DNA from: Geothrix oryzae
GTDB taxonomy: Bacteria > Acidobacteriota > Holophagae > Holophagales > Holophagaceae
Length of the DNA: 64,000 bases
Direction of reading: 5' to 3'
NCBI RefSeq assembly: GCF_030295385.1
Contig: NZ_AP027079.1
Coordinates: 2,418,001-2,482,000 of the forward strand
Positions 43,892 to 52,510 of this stretch are shown in pieces. The notes under the pieces were generated by a model. It made no database searches. It had not been told where the DNA came from and was given only the letters and a program-made list of their open reading frames with translations. Every line of letters starts with the position of its first letter. The first letter of the stretch is position 1. The position numbers were made by a program, and so were the translations under genes.

Positions 43892-46800
43892 GCATCTCCA
43901 CCCCCTTCATCCGCCGCCCGGTGGCCACCACGCTGCTGACGGTGGCCCTGGCCCTGCTGGGCGCCATCGCCTACCAGTTCCTGCCGGTGTCGCCCCTGCC
44001 CCAGGTGGAGTTCCCCACCATCCAGGTGCAGGCGGGCCTGCCGGGCGCCAGCCCCGAAACCATGGCCTCATCCGTGGCCACGCCCCTGGAGCGCCAGTTC
44101 GGGCGCATCGCGGGCATCACGGAGATGACCTCCTCGAGCTCCCTGGGATCCACCAACATCACCCTCCAGTTCGACCTCAGCCGCAACATCGACGCCGCGG
44201 GCCGGGATGTACAGGCCGCCATCAACGCGGCCCGGGGCGACCTGCCCTCCAACCTGCCCAACAACCCGTCCTACCGGAAGGTCAATCCGGCCGATTCGCC
44301 CATCCTCATGCTGGCCCTCACCTCCAACCTGATTCCCCGGGAGCGCATGTACGATGTCGCCTCCTCGGTGCTTCAGCAGAAGCTCTCCCAGATCCAGGGG
44401 GTGGGCCAGGTCTTCGTGTGGGGCGGCGCGCTGCCGGCCGTGCGGGTGGATGTGAACCCGGCCCTGCTGAACGCCCAGGGTCTGGCCCTGGAGGATGTCC
44501 GGGTCGCCGTGGCCGCCGCCAACCTCAACCGGCCGAAGGGCGATCTGACCAACGACCGCACCGCTTGGTCCATCGCCACGACGGACCAGCTCATGACCGC
44601 CGAGGACTACCAGCCCCTCATCATCCGCTACCGGAACGGCAGCGCCGTCCGCCTGTCCGATGTGGCCCAGGTCACCGATTCGGTCGAGAATGTGCGGAAC
44701 CGGGGGCTGTCCAACGGCGTCCCCGCCATCATCGTCCCCATCTTCCGGCAGCCCGACGCCAACATCATCGAGACCGTCGACCGGGTGCGGGCCGTCCTGC
44801 CGCAGCTGCAGGCCTCCCTTCCGCCCGCCATGGAGCTGAAGGTCCTCATCGATGCCACCCGCACCATCCGCGCCTCGGTGAAGGATGTGCAGCTGGCCAT
44901 GTCCATCTCCATCGCCCTGGTGATCCTCGTCGTCTTCGTGTTCCTCCGGAGCGTCCGGTCCACCCTCATTCCCAGCGTCGCGGTGCCCATCTCGCTCATC
45001 GGCACCTTCGGCGCCATGTACATGCTGGGCTACACCATCGACAACCTCTCCCTCATGGCGCTCACCGTCGCCACGGGCTTCGTGGTGGACGACGCCATCG
45101 TGGTGGTGGAGAACATCACGCGGCACCTGGAGAACGGCATGCAGCCCATGGAGGCGGCCCTCCACGGCGCGAAGGAGATCGGCTTCACGGTGGTCTCCAT
45201 CAGCATCTCGCTCATCGCGGTCTTCATTCCCATCCTGATGATGGGGGGCATCGTCGGACGGCTCTTCCGCGAATTCGCCGTCACGCTGTCCGTGGCCATC
45301 GTCGTGTCCATGGTGGTCTCCCTGACTACCACGCCGATGATGTGTTCGCGCCTCCTCCGGCCCCACAGCGAGGAGCGCCACGGGCGGGTCTTCCAGGCCA
45401 CTGAGCGCGTCTTCCAGTGGATCATGCGCCACTACGAATCGTCCCTCGGCTGGGTGCTGAGGCACCAGCGCTTCACCCTGGCAGTGGCCCTGGGGACCAT
45501 GCTCGCCACGGTCGGACTCTACATCGCCATCCCCAAGGGCTTCTTCCCTCAGCAGGACACGGGCCGCATCAACGGCTCCCTCCAGGCCGCCCAGGACATC
45601 TCCTTCGCCGGCATGGAGAAGCTGATGACCGAGTATGTGGCCATCGTGCAGGCGGACCCGGCCATCGAGAATGTCACCGCCTTCATCGGCGGGGGCAACA
45701 CGGGCCGCATGTTCGCCTCGCTGAGGCCCACCGAGCAGCGCAAGGAGACCGCAGACCAGGTCATCGCCCGCCTGCGGGGCAAGACCTCCCACCTCCCCGG
45801 CGGCACGCTGTTCATGCAACCCGTCCAGGATCTCCGCATCGGCGGGCGGCCCTCCAGCTCCCAGTACCAGTACACCCTCCAGGGCGACGATGCCCGGGAG
45901 CTGTTCGAGTGGGCGCCGAAGGTGCTCCAGAAGCTCCGTTCCGTGCCCCAGCTGGCCGATGTGAATTCCGACCTGCAGAACAAGGGGCTGGAAGCCTCCC
46001 TGGTCATCGACCGCGCCACCGCCTCGCGCCTGGGCATCACGCCCCAGGCCATCGACAGCACCCTCTACGATGCCTTCGGGCAGCGCTTCGTCTCCACCAT
46101 CTACACCGCCCTGAACCAGTACCATGTGGTCATGGAGGTGGACACGCCCTTCATGCAGACGCCCGACGGCCTGCGCCACACCTATGTCCGCTCCACCACC
46201 GGCAACCTGGTGCCCCTCAGCGCCTTCACCACCCTGGAGCGGCGGAACACCGCGCTCTCCGTGAACCACCAGGGCCAGCTGCCCTCGGTGACGCTGTCCT
46301 TCAACCTGCCGGTGGGCGTGGCCCTGGGCGACGCGGTCGCCGCCATCGACAAGGCCGAGCAGGAGATCCACCTGCCCGGCACCCTGCGGGGGAGCTTCAT
46401 GGGCACGGCCCAGGCCTTCCGGGCCTCGCTGTCGAACCAGCCCCTCCTGGTGGTGGCGGCCCTCCTGGTGGTCTACATCGTGCTGGGCATGCTCTATGAA
46501 AGCCTCATCCACCCCCTGACCATCCTGTCCACCCTGCCCTCCGCGGGCGTGGGCGCCCTCCTGGCCCTGCTGGCCTTCCGCACCGAGCTGAGTGTCATCG
46601 CCTTCATCGGCATCATCCTCCTCATCGGGATCGTGAAGAAGAACGCCATCCTCATGATCGACTTCGCCATCGAAGTCGAGCGCCGGGAGGGCGTCACGCC
46701 CGAGGCCGCCATCTTCCAGGCCTGCCTGCTGCGCTTCCGGCCCATCACCATGACCACCATGGCGGCCCTGCTCGGGGGCTTGCCCCTGGCCATCGGCATG

Positions 46801-46986
46801 GGCACCGGCTCCGAGCTGCGCCGCCCGCTGGGCATCGCCATCGTGGGCGGCCTGCTCTTCAGCCAGATCCTGACCCTCTACACCACGCCCGTGATCTACC
46901 TCTACATGGACCGGGCCCGGCTGCGATGGGCCCGGCTCCGGCGCCGGCGCCCGGACCCTCTCGCGACCGCTGTGCCGCGGGTCTAG
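43888..46986 (+). CDS. RND efflux transporter, MdtC-like
   Basis: A 1032-residue HAE-1 pump subunit paralogous to the preceding gene. It starts [47 protein letters not shown] and carries the proton-relay pair in [15 protein letters not shown]. The chosen ATG overlaps the stop of the MdtB-like gene by four bases; an earlier in-frame reading lies inside that gene and is not homologous. No outer-membrane TolC-type gene follows, so the channel must be encoded elsewhere. Likely substrates are hydrophobic drugs or bile-salt-like compounds, by analogy with MdtABC. Confidence 0.94.
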   Translation: MSISTPFIRRPVATTLLTVALALLGAIAYQFLPVSPLPQVEFPTIQVQAGLPGASPETMASSVATPLERQFGRIAGITEMTSSSSLGSTNITLQFDLSRNIDAAGRDVQAAINAARGDLPSNLPNNPSYRKVNPADSPILMLALTSNLIPRERMYDVASSVLQQKLSQIQGVGQVFVWGGALPAVRVDVNPALLNAQGLALEDVRVAVAAANLNRPKGDLTNDRTAWSIATTDQLMTAEDYQPLIIRYRNGSAVRLSDVAQVTDSVENVRNRGLSNGVPAIIVPIFRQPDANIIETVDRVRAVLPQLQASLPPAMELKVLIDATRTIRASVKDVQLAMSISIALVILVVFVFLRSVRSTLIPSVAVPISLIGTFGAMYMLGYTIDNLSLMALTVATGFVVDDAIVVVENITRHLENGMQPMEAALHGAKEIGFTVVSISISLIAVFIPILMMGGIVGRLFREFAVTLSVAIVVSMVVSLTTTPMMCSRLLRPHSEERHGRVFQATERVFQWIMRHYESSLGWVLRHQRFTLAVALGTMLATVGLYIAIPKGFFPQQDTGRINGSLQAAQDISFAGMEKLMTEYVAIVQADPAIENVTAFIGGGNTGRMFASLRPTEQRKETADQVIARLRGKTSHLPGGTLFMQPVQDLRIGGRPSSSQYQYTLQGDDARELFEWAPKVLQKLRSVPQLADVNSDLQNKGLEASLVIDRATASRLGITPQAIDSTLYDAFGQRFVSTIYTALNQYHVVMEVDTPFMQTPDGLRHTYVRSTTGNLVPLSAFTTLERRNTALSVNHQGQLPSVTLSFNLPVGVALGDAVAAIDKAEQEIHLPGTLRGSFMGTAQAFRASLSNQPLLVVAALLVVYIVLGMLYESLIHPLTILSTLPSAGVGALLALLAFRTELSVIAFIGIILLIGIVKKNAILMIDFAIEVERREGVTPEAAIFQACLLRFRPITMTTMAALLGGLPLAIGMGTGSELRRPLGIAIVGGLLFSQILTLYTTPVIYLYMDRARLRWARLRRRRPDPLATAVPRV

Positions 46987-47142
46987 ACGATCGCCGCGGG
47001 AACCCCCTGCCCTATGGCATCGAGCGACGGGTCCATCGAGACGCCCCGGCCCGGCCCCGGGAAGGCCCGGACCTGGATGAAGGCGGCCCTCGTCATGCCC
47101 GCCGCTTGAGCCTGGGCCCTCCGGGTGCGATCCTGTAAGGCT

Positions 47143-49128
47143 ATGAAACTCGATCGGCTCGGCGACTTCCAACGCACCCACCGCAACGGCGACCTGCGCC
47201 TCGACCACGCGGGCCAGACTGTGCGCCTGCTCGGCTGGTGCCGCCGGGTCCGCAACCTGGGCTCGCTGGTGTTCCTCGACCTCCGCGACCGCTGGGGCTT
47301 GGTGCAGCTGGTGGCCAACGAGGAGACCGCCGATCCCGAGCTGCTGGCCAAGCTCAAGGCCGTGCGCAGCGAGTTCGTGCTGGCCGCCGAAGGCGTGGTG
47401 GCCGAGCGCGAGAGCAAGAATCCCAACATGGCCACGGGCGACATCGAGATCCGCCTGACGGGCCTGAAGATCCTCAACACCGCCGCCCCCCTCCCCTTCC
47501 CGCTGGAGGACGAGGGCGTGGGCGAGGACCTGCGCCTCACCTACCGCTTCCTAGACCTGCGCCGCGAGCAGCTGCAGCGCAACATGGTCCTCCGCAGCGA
47601 GGCCTCCAACCTCATCCGGAACTACTTCCGGAAGAACGATTTCGTCGAGTTCGAGACCCCCATCCTCGGCAAGTCCACGCCGGAAGGCGCCCGCGACTAC
47701 CTGGTGCCCAGCCGCGTGCATGCCGGCGAGTTCTTCGCCCTGCCCCAGAGCCCCCAGCTCTACAAGCAGATGCTCCAGGTCTCGGGCTTCGAGCGCTATG
47801 TGCAGATCTGCCGCTGTTTCCGGGACGAGGACCTGCGCGCCGACCGCCAGCCCGAGTTCACCCAGGTGGATGTGGAGATGAGCTTCGTGCGCCAGGAGGA
47901 CATCCAGGCGCTCATCGAGGGCCTGATGGTGGAGCTCTGCCCCCTGGTGGACCAGCAAGCCGTCGCCCCCTTCCCGCGCCTGACCTACAAGGACGCCATG
48001 GAGTGGTACGGCTCCGACAAGCCCGACCTCCGCTGCAAGATCAAGATCCAGGATGTGACGAGTCTGTTCGCCGGCAGCGAGTTCAACCTCTTCCGCGCCG
48101 CCGCCGACTCCCAGGGCCAGCGCCGGGTCCGCGGCCTCTTCCTGCCGGGCGAGGCCGCCGGCGCCTATAGCCGCAAGCAGCTCGACGAGCTGCAGGAGAC
48201 GGCCAAGAAGCTCGGCGCCGGCGGACTGCCCTATGCCAAGTGGGGCAAGGACGGCCTCGCTTCCAGCTTCAAGAAGTTCATCAGCGCCGAGCTTGAGGCG
48301 GAGCTGAAGACCACCCTGGGCATCCATGGAGAGGGCCTGGCCATCTTCGCCGTGGGCACCGATGACCAGACCTCCCGGGTGCTGGGCGACCTGCGCCTGC
48401 GGCTGGCCCGCACCTTCGGCCTGACGGATACCTCGGCCTTCGAGTTCCTGTGGGTCGTGGACTTCCCCCTCCTCCAGTGGGACGAGGACGAGCAGCGCTT
48501 CGTGGCCTGCCACCACCCCTTCACCAGCCCCCACCCGGACGACCTCGGTCTGCTGGAATCCAACCCGGGCGCCTGCCGGGCCGTGGCCTACGACCTGGTG
48601 CTCAACGGCTATGAGCTGGGCGGCGGCAGCATCCGCATCCACGACGCCGAGACCCAGAGCCTCATGTTCCGCACCATCGGCATCGGCGAGGCCGAGGCCC
48701 GGGCGAAGTTCGGCTACCTGCTGGATGCCCTGTCCTTCGGCGCGCCGCCCCACGGCGGCCTGGCCCTGGGCCTGGACCGCCTCGTCATGCTGCTGGCGGG
48801 CGAGGACAACATCCGCGAGGTCATCGCCTTCCCCAAGACCGCCCAGGCCCGCTGCCTCATGACGGACGCGCCCAGCCCCGTGGACGAGCGCCAGCTGCGC
48901 GAACTCCACCTCGTGCAGGACGCCAAGCAGACCTACCGCGTGGGCGCGGTGTTCTTCGAGTCCGCCGAGGGCGGCGTCGATGCCGCCAAGAGGGGGGAAC
49001 TGCGCGGCCAGGCCCTGCAGCAGATCAGCCAGATGACGCCCAAGCAGACCCAAGGTCTCGTCACCCTCGACGCCCAGGGCCAGATCCTGGACGCCCAGAC
49101 CCTCAGCGGGCCGACCTTCGAGTTCTGA
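47143..49128 (+). CDS. aspS: Aspartyl-tRNA synthetase with C-terminal extension
   Basis: A 661-residue class IIb synthetase. An OB-fold anticodon domain (RLLGWCRRVRNLGSLVFLDLRDRWGLVQLV) is followed by motif 1 (NDFVEFETPILGKSTPEGARDYLVPSR), motif 2 (RCFRDEDLRADRQPEFTQVDVEMSF), the bacterial GAD insertion and motif 3 (GLALGLDRLVMLLAG). After the usual end DERQLRELHL there are about 65 more residues (from LVQDAKQTYRVGAVFFESAEG) of unknown use. GTAAGG precedes the ATG. Whether it also charges tRNA-Asn cannot be told from sequence alone. Confidence 0.95.
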   Translation: MKLDRLGDFQRTHRNGDLRLDHAGQTVRLLGWCRRVRNLGSLVFLDLRDRWGLVQLVANEETADPELLAKLKAVRSEFVLAAEGVVAERESKNPNMATGDIEIRLTGLKILNTAAPLPFPLEDEGVGEDLRLTYRFLDLRREQLQRNMVLRSEASNLIRNYFRKNDFVEFETPILGKSTPEGARDYLVPSRVHAGEFFALPQSPQLYKQMLQVSGFERYVQICRCFRDEDLRADRQPEFTQVDVEMSFVRQEDIQALIEGLMVELCPLVDQQAVAPFPRLTYKDAMEWYGSDKPDLRCKIKIQDVTSLFAGSEFNLFRAAADSQGQRRVRGLFLPGEAAGAYSRKQLDELQETAKKLGAGGLPYAKWGKDGLASSFKKFISAELEAELKTTLGIHGEGLAIFAVGTDDQTSRVLGDLRLRLARTFGLTDTSAFEFLWVVDFPLLQWDEDEQRFVACHHPFTSPHPDDLGLLESNPGACRAVAYDLVLNGYELGGGSIRIHDAETQSLMFRTIGIGEAEARAKFGYLLDALSFGAPPHGGLALGLDRLVMLLAGEDNIREVIAFPKTAQARCLMTDAPSPVDERQLRELHLVQDAKQTYRVGAVFFESAEGGVDAAKRGELRGQALQQISQMTPKQTQGLVTLDAQGQILDAQTLSGPTFEF

Positions 49129-49184
49129 TCCCCAGGGAAACCGGCCGATCCACCCACTGGCCACGATGAGCGACGAGGAACCCC

Positions 49185-49751
49185 ATGACTGCGACGCCCG
49201 GAAAAGCCCCCAAGAAGGAAAAAGAGAAGCGGCAGACCCCCGAGGAGCGCCTCGAGGCCCTGCGCTACAACCACATGATGTACGGCCCCACGGCCGGGGA
49301 GAGGCGCCCCACGGTCAAGAAGGTCAACTACGGGGCCCCGTATCTCAAGCATCCCAAGTTCCAGAGCCTCATCGCGGCCTTCAAGAAGGGCACGGCCTTC
49401 CAGTTCGATGTCACCGACAAAGCCAAGCTCTGCAGCATCTCCACGGACGGCTCCCACATCTCGTTCGACGGGAAGATCATCTTCTATTCCCGCCCGGCCA
49501 ATAAGTACGAAGACAACCTGCTCCTGGACCGGACCTCGACCATCCACTACCAGGCCTACGATGCCCTGGTGCACCTGGTCTTCGCCGTCCTCCGCAGCTT
49601 CCCGGAGCTTGAGCCGCCTCCGCTCTCCTATATGGGCCATCAGTTCCACCTGGGCGCCGAGACCCTGGAAGTGGGCATGGCCGAGCTGGGTCCCAACCTC
49701 CTGATGGGGTCCTACCGCCACAGCAAAGTTCAGGAAAAGCCCCGGAAGTAG
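49185..49751 (+). CDS. Protein of unknown function
   Basis: A 188-residue protein I do not recognise. The first 20 residues are Lys/Glu-rich and probably disordered (KAPKKEKEKRQTPEER). The rest looks like one mixed alpha/beta domain with several aromatic positions (YNHMMYGPTAGERRPTVKKVNYGAPYL, FDGKIIFYSRPANKYEDNLLL). There is no signal peptide or membrane helix. GAGGAA stands upstream of the ATG. It follows aspS by 56 bases and precedes the SprT-like gene, probably in one operon. Codon use is like that of its neighbours. Confidence 0.7.
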   Translation: MTATPGKAPKKEKEKRQTPEERLEALRYNHMMYGPTAGERRPTVKKVNYGAPYLKHPKFQSLIAAFKKGTAFQFDVTDKAKLCSISTDGSHISFDGKIIFYSRPANKYEDNLLLDRTSTIHYQAYDALVHLVFAVLRSFPELEPPPLSYMGHQFHLGAETLEVGMAELGPNLLMGSYRHSKVQEKPRK

Positions 49752-49805
49752 GCTCCTCCTGCCCGCGCCCCAGCCAAGCTCCCCGATCCGTCCCAGACCA
49801 GGCCC

Positions 49806-50201
49806 GTGACCATCACCCTCCGCCAGCGCGCCCAGGCCATCCTCCGCGAAGCGGGCTGGGAGATCCCGGCGCCGCCGGTGCTCTGGTCGCCGCGCATGGC
49901 GCGCTGCGCGGGGCTCTTCGTCATCGAGAAGGATTCCCGGGGCAAGTGGCACCCGGAGATCCGCCTCAGCATTCCCCTGCTGCGCCGCCGGGACTGGCCC
50001 TGGCCCCAGCAGGTGTGCGGGATGAACTGTCACGCGCCCGAGGAAGTCCAGCAGCGCATCCTGGAGCACGAGCTGATCCACTACAAGCTCTGGATGGACC
50101 GGGAAAAGGACTGGGGGCACAGCGAGCGCTTCCGGCAGCTGGCCTGGGAAGTGTTCGGGCACCAGAGCATCACCCACGGCATCGGCACGGAACCCGAGTG
50201 A
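49806..50201 (+). CDS. SprT-like zinc metalloprotein
   Basis: A 131-residue protein of the SprT-like family. The zinc-peptidase motif HELIH (His88, Glu89, His92) is followed by a GHSERF motif whose His105 would be the third ligand. The start is a GTG at 49806. The family includes proteases for DNA-protein crosslinks (Spartan) as well as small bacterial members of unknown target. Cys71 and Cys75 (CGMNC) lie before the active site. Downstream, a G/C-rich inverted repeat separates it from the convergent gene. Confidence 0.8.
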   Translation: MTITLRQRAQAILREAGWEIPAPPVLWSPRMARCAGLFVIEKDSRGKWHPEIRLSIPLLRRRDWPWPQQVCGMNCHAPEEVQQRILEHELIHYKLWMDREKDWGHSERFRQLAWEVFGHQSITHGIGTEPE

Positions 50202-50202
50202 G

Positions 50203-50227
50203 CTGACCCGCCGCGCGGGCCGGGTCA
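50203..50227. terminator. Hairpin between two convergent genes, possible bidirectional terminator
   Basis: TGACCCG and CGGGTCA form a 7-bp stem around a G/C-rich interior that can pair further. There is no T-run, so this is only a candidate. Confidence 0.35.
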
Positions 50228-50238
50228 ACCTTCGTGGA

Positions 50239-50874
50239 TCATCCCACTCCGTAGGGAGGGAACACCGCATCGGCCGGGCGCGACAGCGCGCTTTGGAGGA
50301 CACCATGCAGGAAGTCGATGGCGCTCTGAGGATCCGAGATGGCGGGACGCCCGAATTGGTGGCTGTTCAGCTGCCGGGCGTAGGCGATGTCACCCGATGC
50401 CGCCAGGACATAGGTCTGGATGCCGACGATCTCCCCTGCGGGATGGCGGAGCAGCTCCACAAACACGAAGAAATCTCCCTCCGGCCGGGTCCTCCGAATC
50501 CAGTCTGCGTAGGCATGGGCCCGTTTCCAGGTGTAGCGCATCTGGTTCGCCCCGAGCGGTGTCGGGTCGATGTCCTTCGGAGCGGGGACGGGCACGGCGT
50601 GTGGCATTCCCTGCTGCTGCATCAAGGCCACCAGCTGGTCCGCCGTTCGTGGCTCCCAGGCACCCTGCGGCCCCCTCGGATCCAGGGCGGAATGCACCAC
50701 GATGCGCGCGGTGCCCCGCTGCGACTTGAATTGTTCAAAGGTGGCACGGCATCGCTTCAATTCCCCCTCGGAAGGAGATCCGAAAGCGCGGGCCAGCGGG
50801 TAGAGCATGGACTTGCACCCGAATTGGGGAACCACCAGCACCAGCAGGCAACTCAAGGCAGGACCGAGCCGCAT
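50239..50874 (-). CDS. Probable exported protein or lipoprotein of unknown function
   Basis: A 211-residue protein with a hydrophobic N-terminus (MRLGPALSCLLVLVVPQFGC) ending in Gly-Cys. The lipobox is atypical (Gln at -3), so lipidation is uncertain, but export is likely. The body has two Pro/Gln-rich stretches (VPVPAPKDIDPTPLG) and a Tyr/Trp-rich centre (MRYTWKRAHAYADWIRRTRPEGDFFVFVELL). AAGGAGG precedes the ATG. It stands alone on the minus strand. I do not recognise a family. Confidence 0.65.
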   Translation of the reverse strand: MRLGPALSCLLVLVVPQFGCKSMLYPLARAFGSPSEGELKRCRATFEQFKSQRGTARIVVHSALDPRGPQGAWEPRTADQLVALMQQQGMPHAVPVPAPKDIDPTPLGANQMRYTWKRAHAYADWIRRTRPEGDFFVFVELLRHPAGEIVGIQTYVLAASGDIAYARQLNSHQFGRPAISDPQSAIDFLHGVLQSALSRPADAVFPPYGVG

Positions 50875-51040
50875 GGGATCCTCCTTCTGCCAGGCACTCC
50901 AGATTCATTCACGATCATCTGGTGCTGTTCAACCTGACAAGCATAGGCCTCCAGGTCCGGCCCGCCAGCCATCTCCCGCAGCCGTCCCGGGCTGGCCAGC
51001 CTTCTGCATCCTCCGGCCGCTCCCGAGCTACACTCGCCCC

Positions 51041-52510
51041 ATGACCGCCTGGGACCCTGCCCTGCTCGCCGCACCGCCCCTGCTGGATGCGGACGACCGG
51101 CTGCCGCCGGAGCACAAGCTCTTCGCGCTGCGGACGCTGCCGCTGGGAGAGATCCGGGCCATCGGTTTCGACATGGACCATACCCTGGCCCGCTACCGCT
51201 CACCGGAGATCGACGAGCTGGCCTTCAAGAAGGCGGCCCGGCTGCTGGTCCGCGACCGCGGCTACTCCCCCTGGCTGCTGGAGGTGGACTACGACCCGGC
51301 CTTTGCGGTGCGGGGCCTGGTGCTGGACGGGTTGCGGGGCAACCTGCTGAAGCTCAACCGGGAGCGGCAGGTGGTCCGGGCCAGCCACGGGGGCCGCCCC
51401 CTCTCGCGCCTCGAGGCGGAAGCCATCTACAGCCGCCGGCGGCTGTCCACGGCAGCCAAGGGCTTCCGGAGCATCGACACGCTCTTCGAAATCCCCGAGA
51501 GCCACCTCTACGCGCAGATGGTGGATGGCTTCGACCGCGGCCGCCTGAAGGCCGAGAACTACCTTCAGCTCTTCCGGGATGTGCGCTGGGCTGTCGACAC
51601 CGCCCACCGGAACGGCGAGATGAAGGCCGAGATCCTGGAGCACCGCCACTTCTTCATTCCGCAGGATCCCCAGCTGGCCCTGGCCCTGGACCGCCTCAAG
51701 CGCGAAGGCAAGAAGCTCTTCCTCCTCACCAACAGCGAATGGAGCTTCACCGCGGGCGTGCTCGGGCACCTCCTGAACGGCCAGGATGAGGCCCGCCCCC
51801 TGTGGACCGACTACTTCGACCTGGTGGTGGTCAGCAGCCGCAAGCCCGCGTTCTTCCTCGAGACGCCCCCGCCGGTACCCGTCGAGGGGCAGCCCCGCTG
51901 CTTCATGGGGGGGCATGCCGCCTGGCTGGAATCCGTGCTGGGCGCGGAGGGCGAGCAGGTGCTCTATGTGGGTGACCACATCTACGGTGATGTCCTGCGC
52001 TCGAAGAAGAACGCCTCCTGGCGGACCCTGCTGCTGGTGCCGGAGCTGGAGCGGGAGCTGAAGCTGCTGGAGTCCCGCAGCCAGGACATGCGGGAGCTGC
52101 TGCACCTCGAGACCGTGCGGCGGCGGACCCTGCGCCGGGCCTCGGTGCTCATGGACCAGTGGAAACGCAACCGGGTGCGCCGGCACCTGCTGGGCCCCCG
52201 CCTGAGCGCCGAAGCCACCATCGCCCTGGACCACGAGGCCGCCCACCTGGCCAGCAGTGCGGAGGCCCTCCAGCGGCGTGTCGAGCTGCAGACCCTCGAG
52301 CTGGATGCCCTCACGCAGGCCGTGGAGGCGGCCTTCAACCCCCTCTGGGGGCCCATCTTCCGGGACCGCGACGAGCAGACCCGCTTTGCGGACCAGATCC
52401 AGCAGTTCGCCTGCGCCTACACGGGAAAGGTGGGCAACCTCTACATGTACGATCCCCACGCCACGGTCTATGCGCCCGTCCCCACCCTGCCCCACGAGCG
52501 GATGACCTGA
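51041..52510 (+). CDS. HAD-superfamily 5'-nucleotidase (HAD-IG type)
   Basis: A 489-residue protein matching the cytosolic purine 5'-nucleotidase-like family of bacteria. The HAD motif I is GFDMDHTLARY (Asp44, Asp46), and motif II is KLFLLTNSEWSF. The late motif VGDHIYGDVL supplies the metal-binding aspartates. The length and the start MTAWDPALLAAPPLLDADDRLPPEHKLFALRTL fit the family. It would dephosphorylate nucleoside monophosphates in the cytoplasm. The stop TGA is directly followed by the stop of the convergent kinase gene, forming TGATCA with no spacer. Confidence 0.87.
   Translation: MTAWDPALLAAPPLLDADDRLPPEHKLFALRTLPLGEIRAIGFDMDHTLARYRSPEIDELAFKKAARLLVRDRGYSPWLLEVDYDPAFAVRGLVLDGLRGNLLKLNRERQVVRASHGGRPLSRLEAEAIYSRRRLSTAAKGFRSIDTLFEIPESHLYAQMVDGFDRGRLKAENYLQLFRDVRWAVDTAHRNGEMKAEILEHRHFFIPQDPQLALALDRLKREGKKLFLLTNSEWSFTAGVLGHLLNGQDEARPLWTDYFDLVVVSSRKPAFFLETPPPVPVEGQPRCFMGGHAAWLESVLGAEGEQVLYVGDHIYGDVLRSKKNASWRTLLLVPELERELKLLESRSQDMRELLHLETVRRRTLRRASVLMDQWKRNRVRRHLLGPRLSAEATIALDHEAAHLASSAEALQRRVELQTLELDALTQAVEAAFNPLWGPIFRDRDEQTRFADQIQQFACAYTGKVGNLYMYDPHATVYAPVPTLPHERMT

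Noticed and set aside
46987-47142. A small gene or regulatory RNA between the MdtC-like gene and aspS
   Set aside because: No frame or hairpin stands out; only the aspS ribosome-binding site is evident.
44068-47208. A 1046-codon open frame on the minus strand
   Set aside because: It mirrors the MdtC-like gene and is made of low-complexity His/Asp/Gly/Glu repeats typical of antisense reading.
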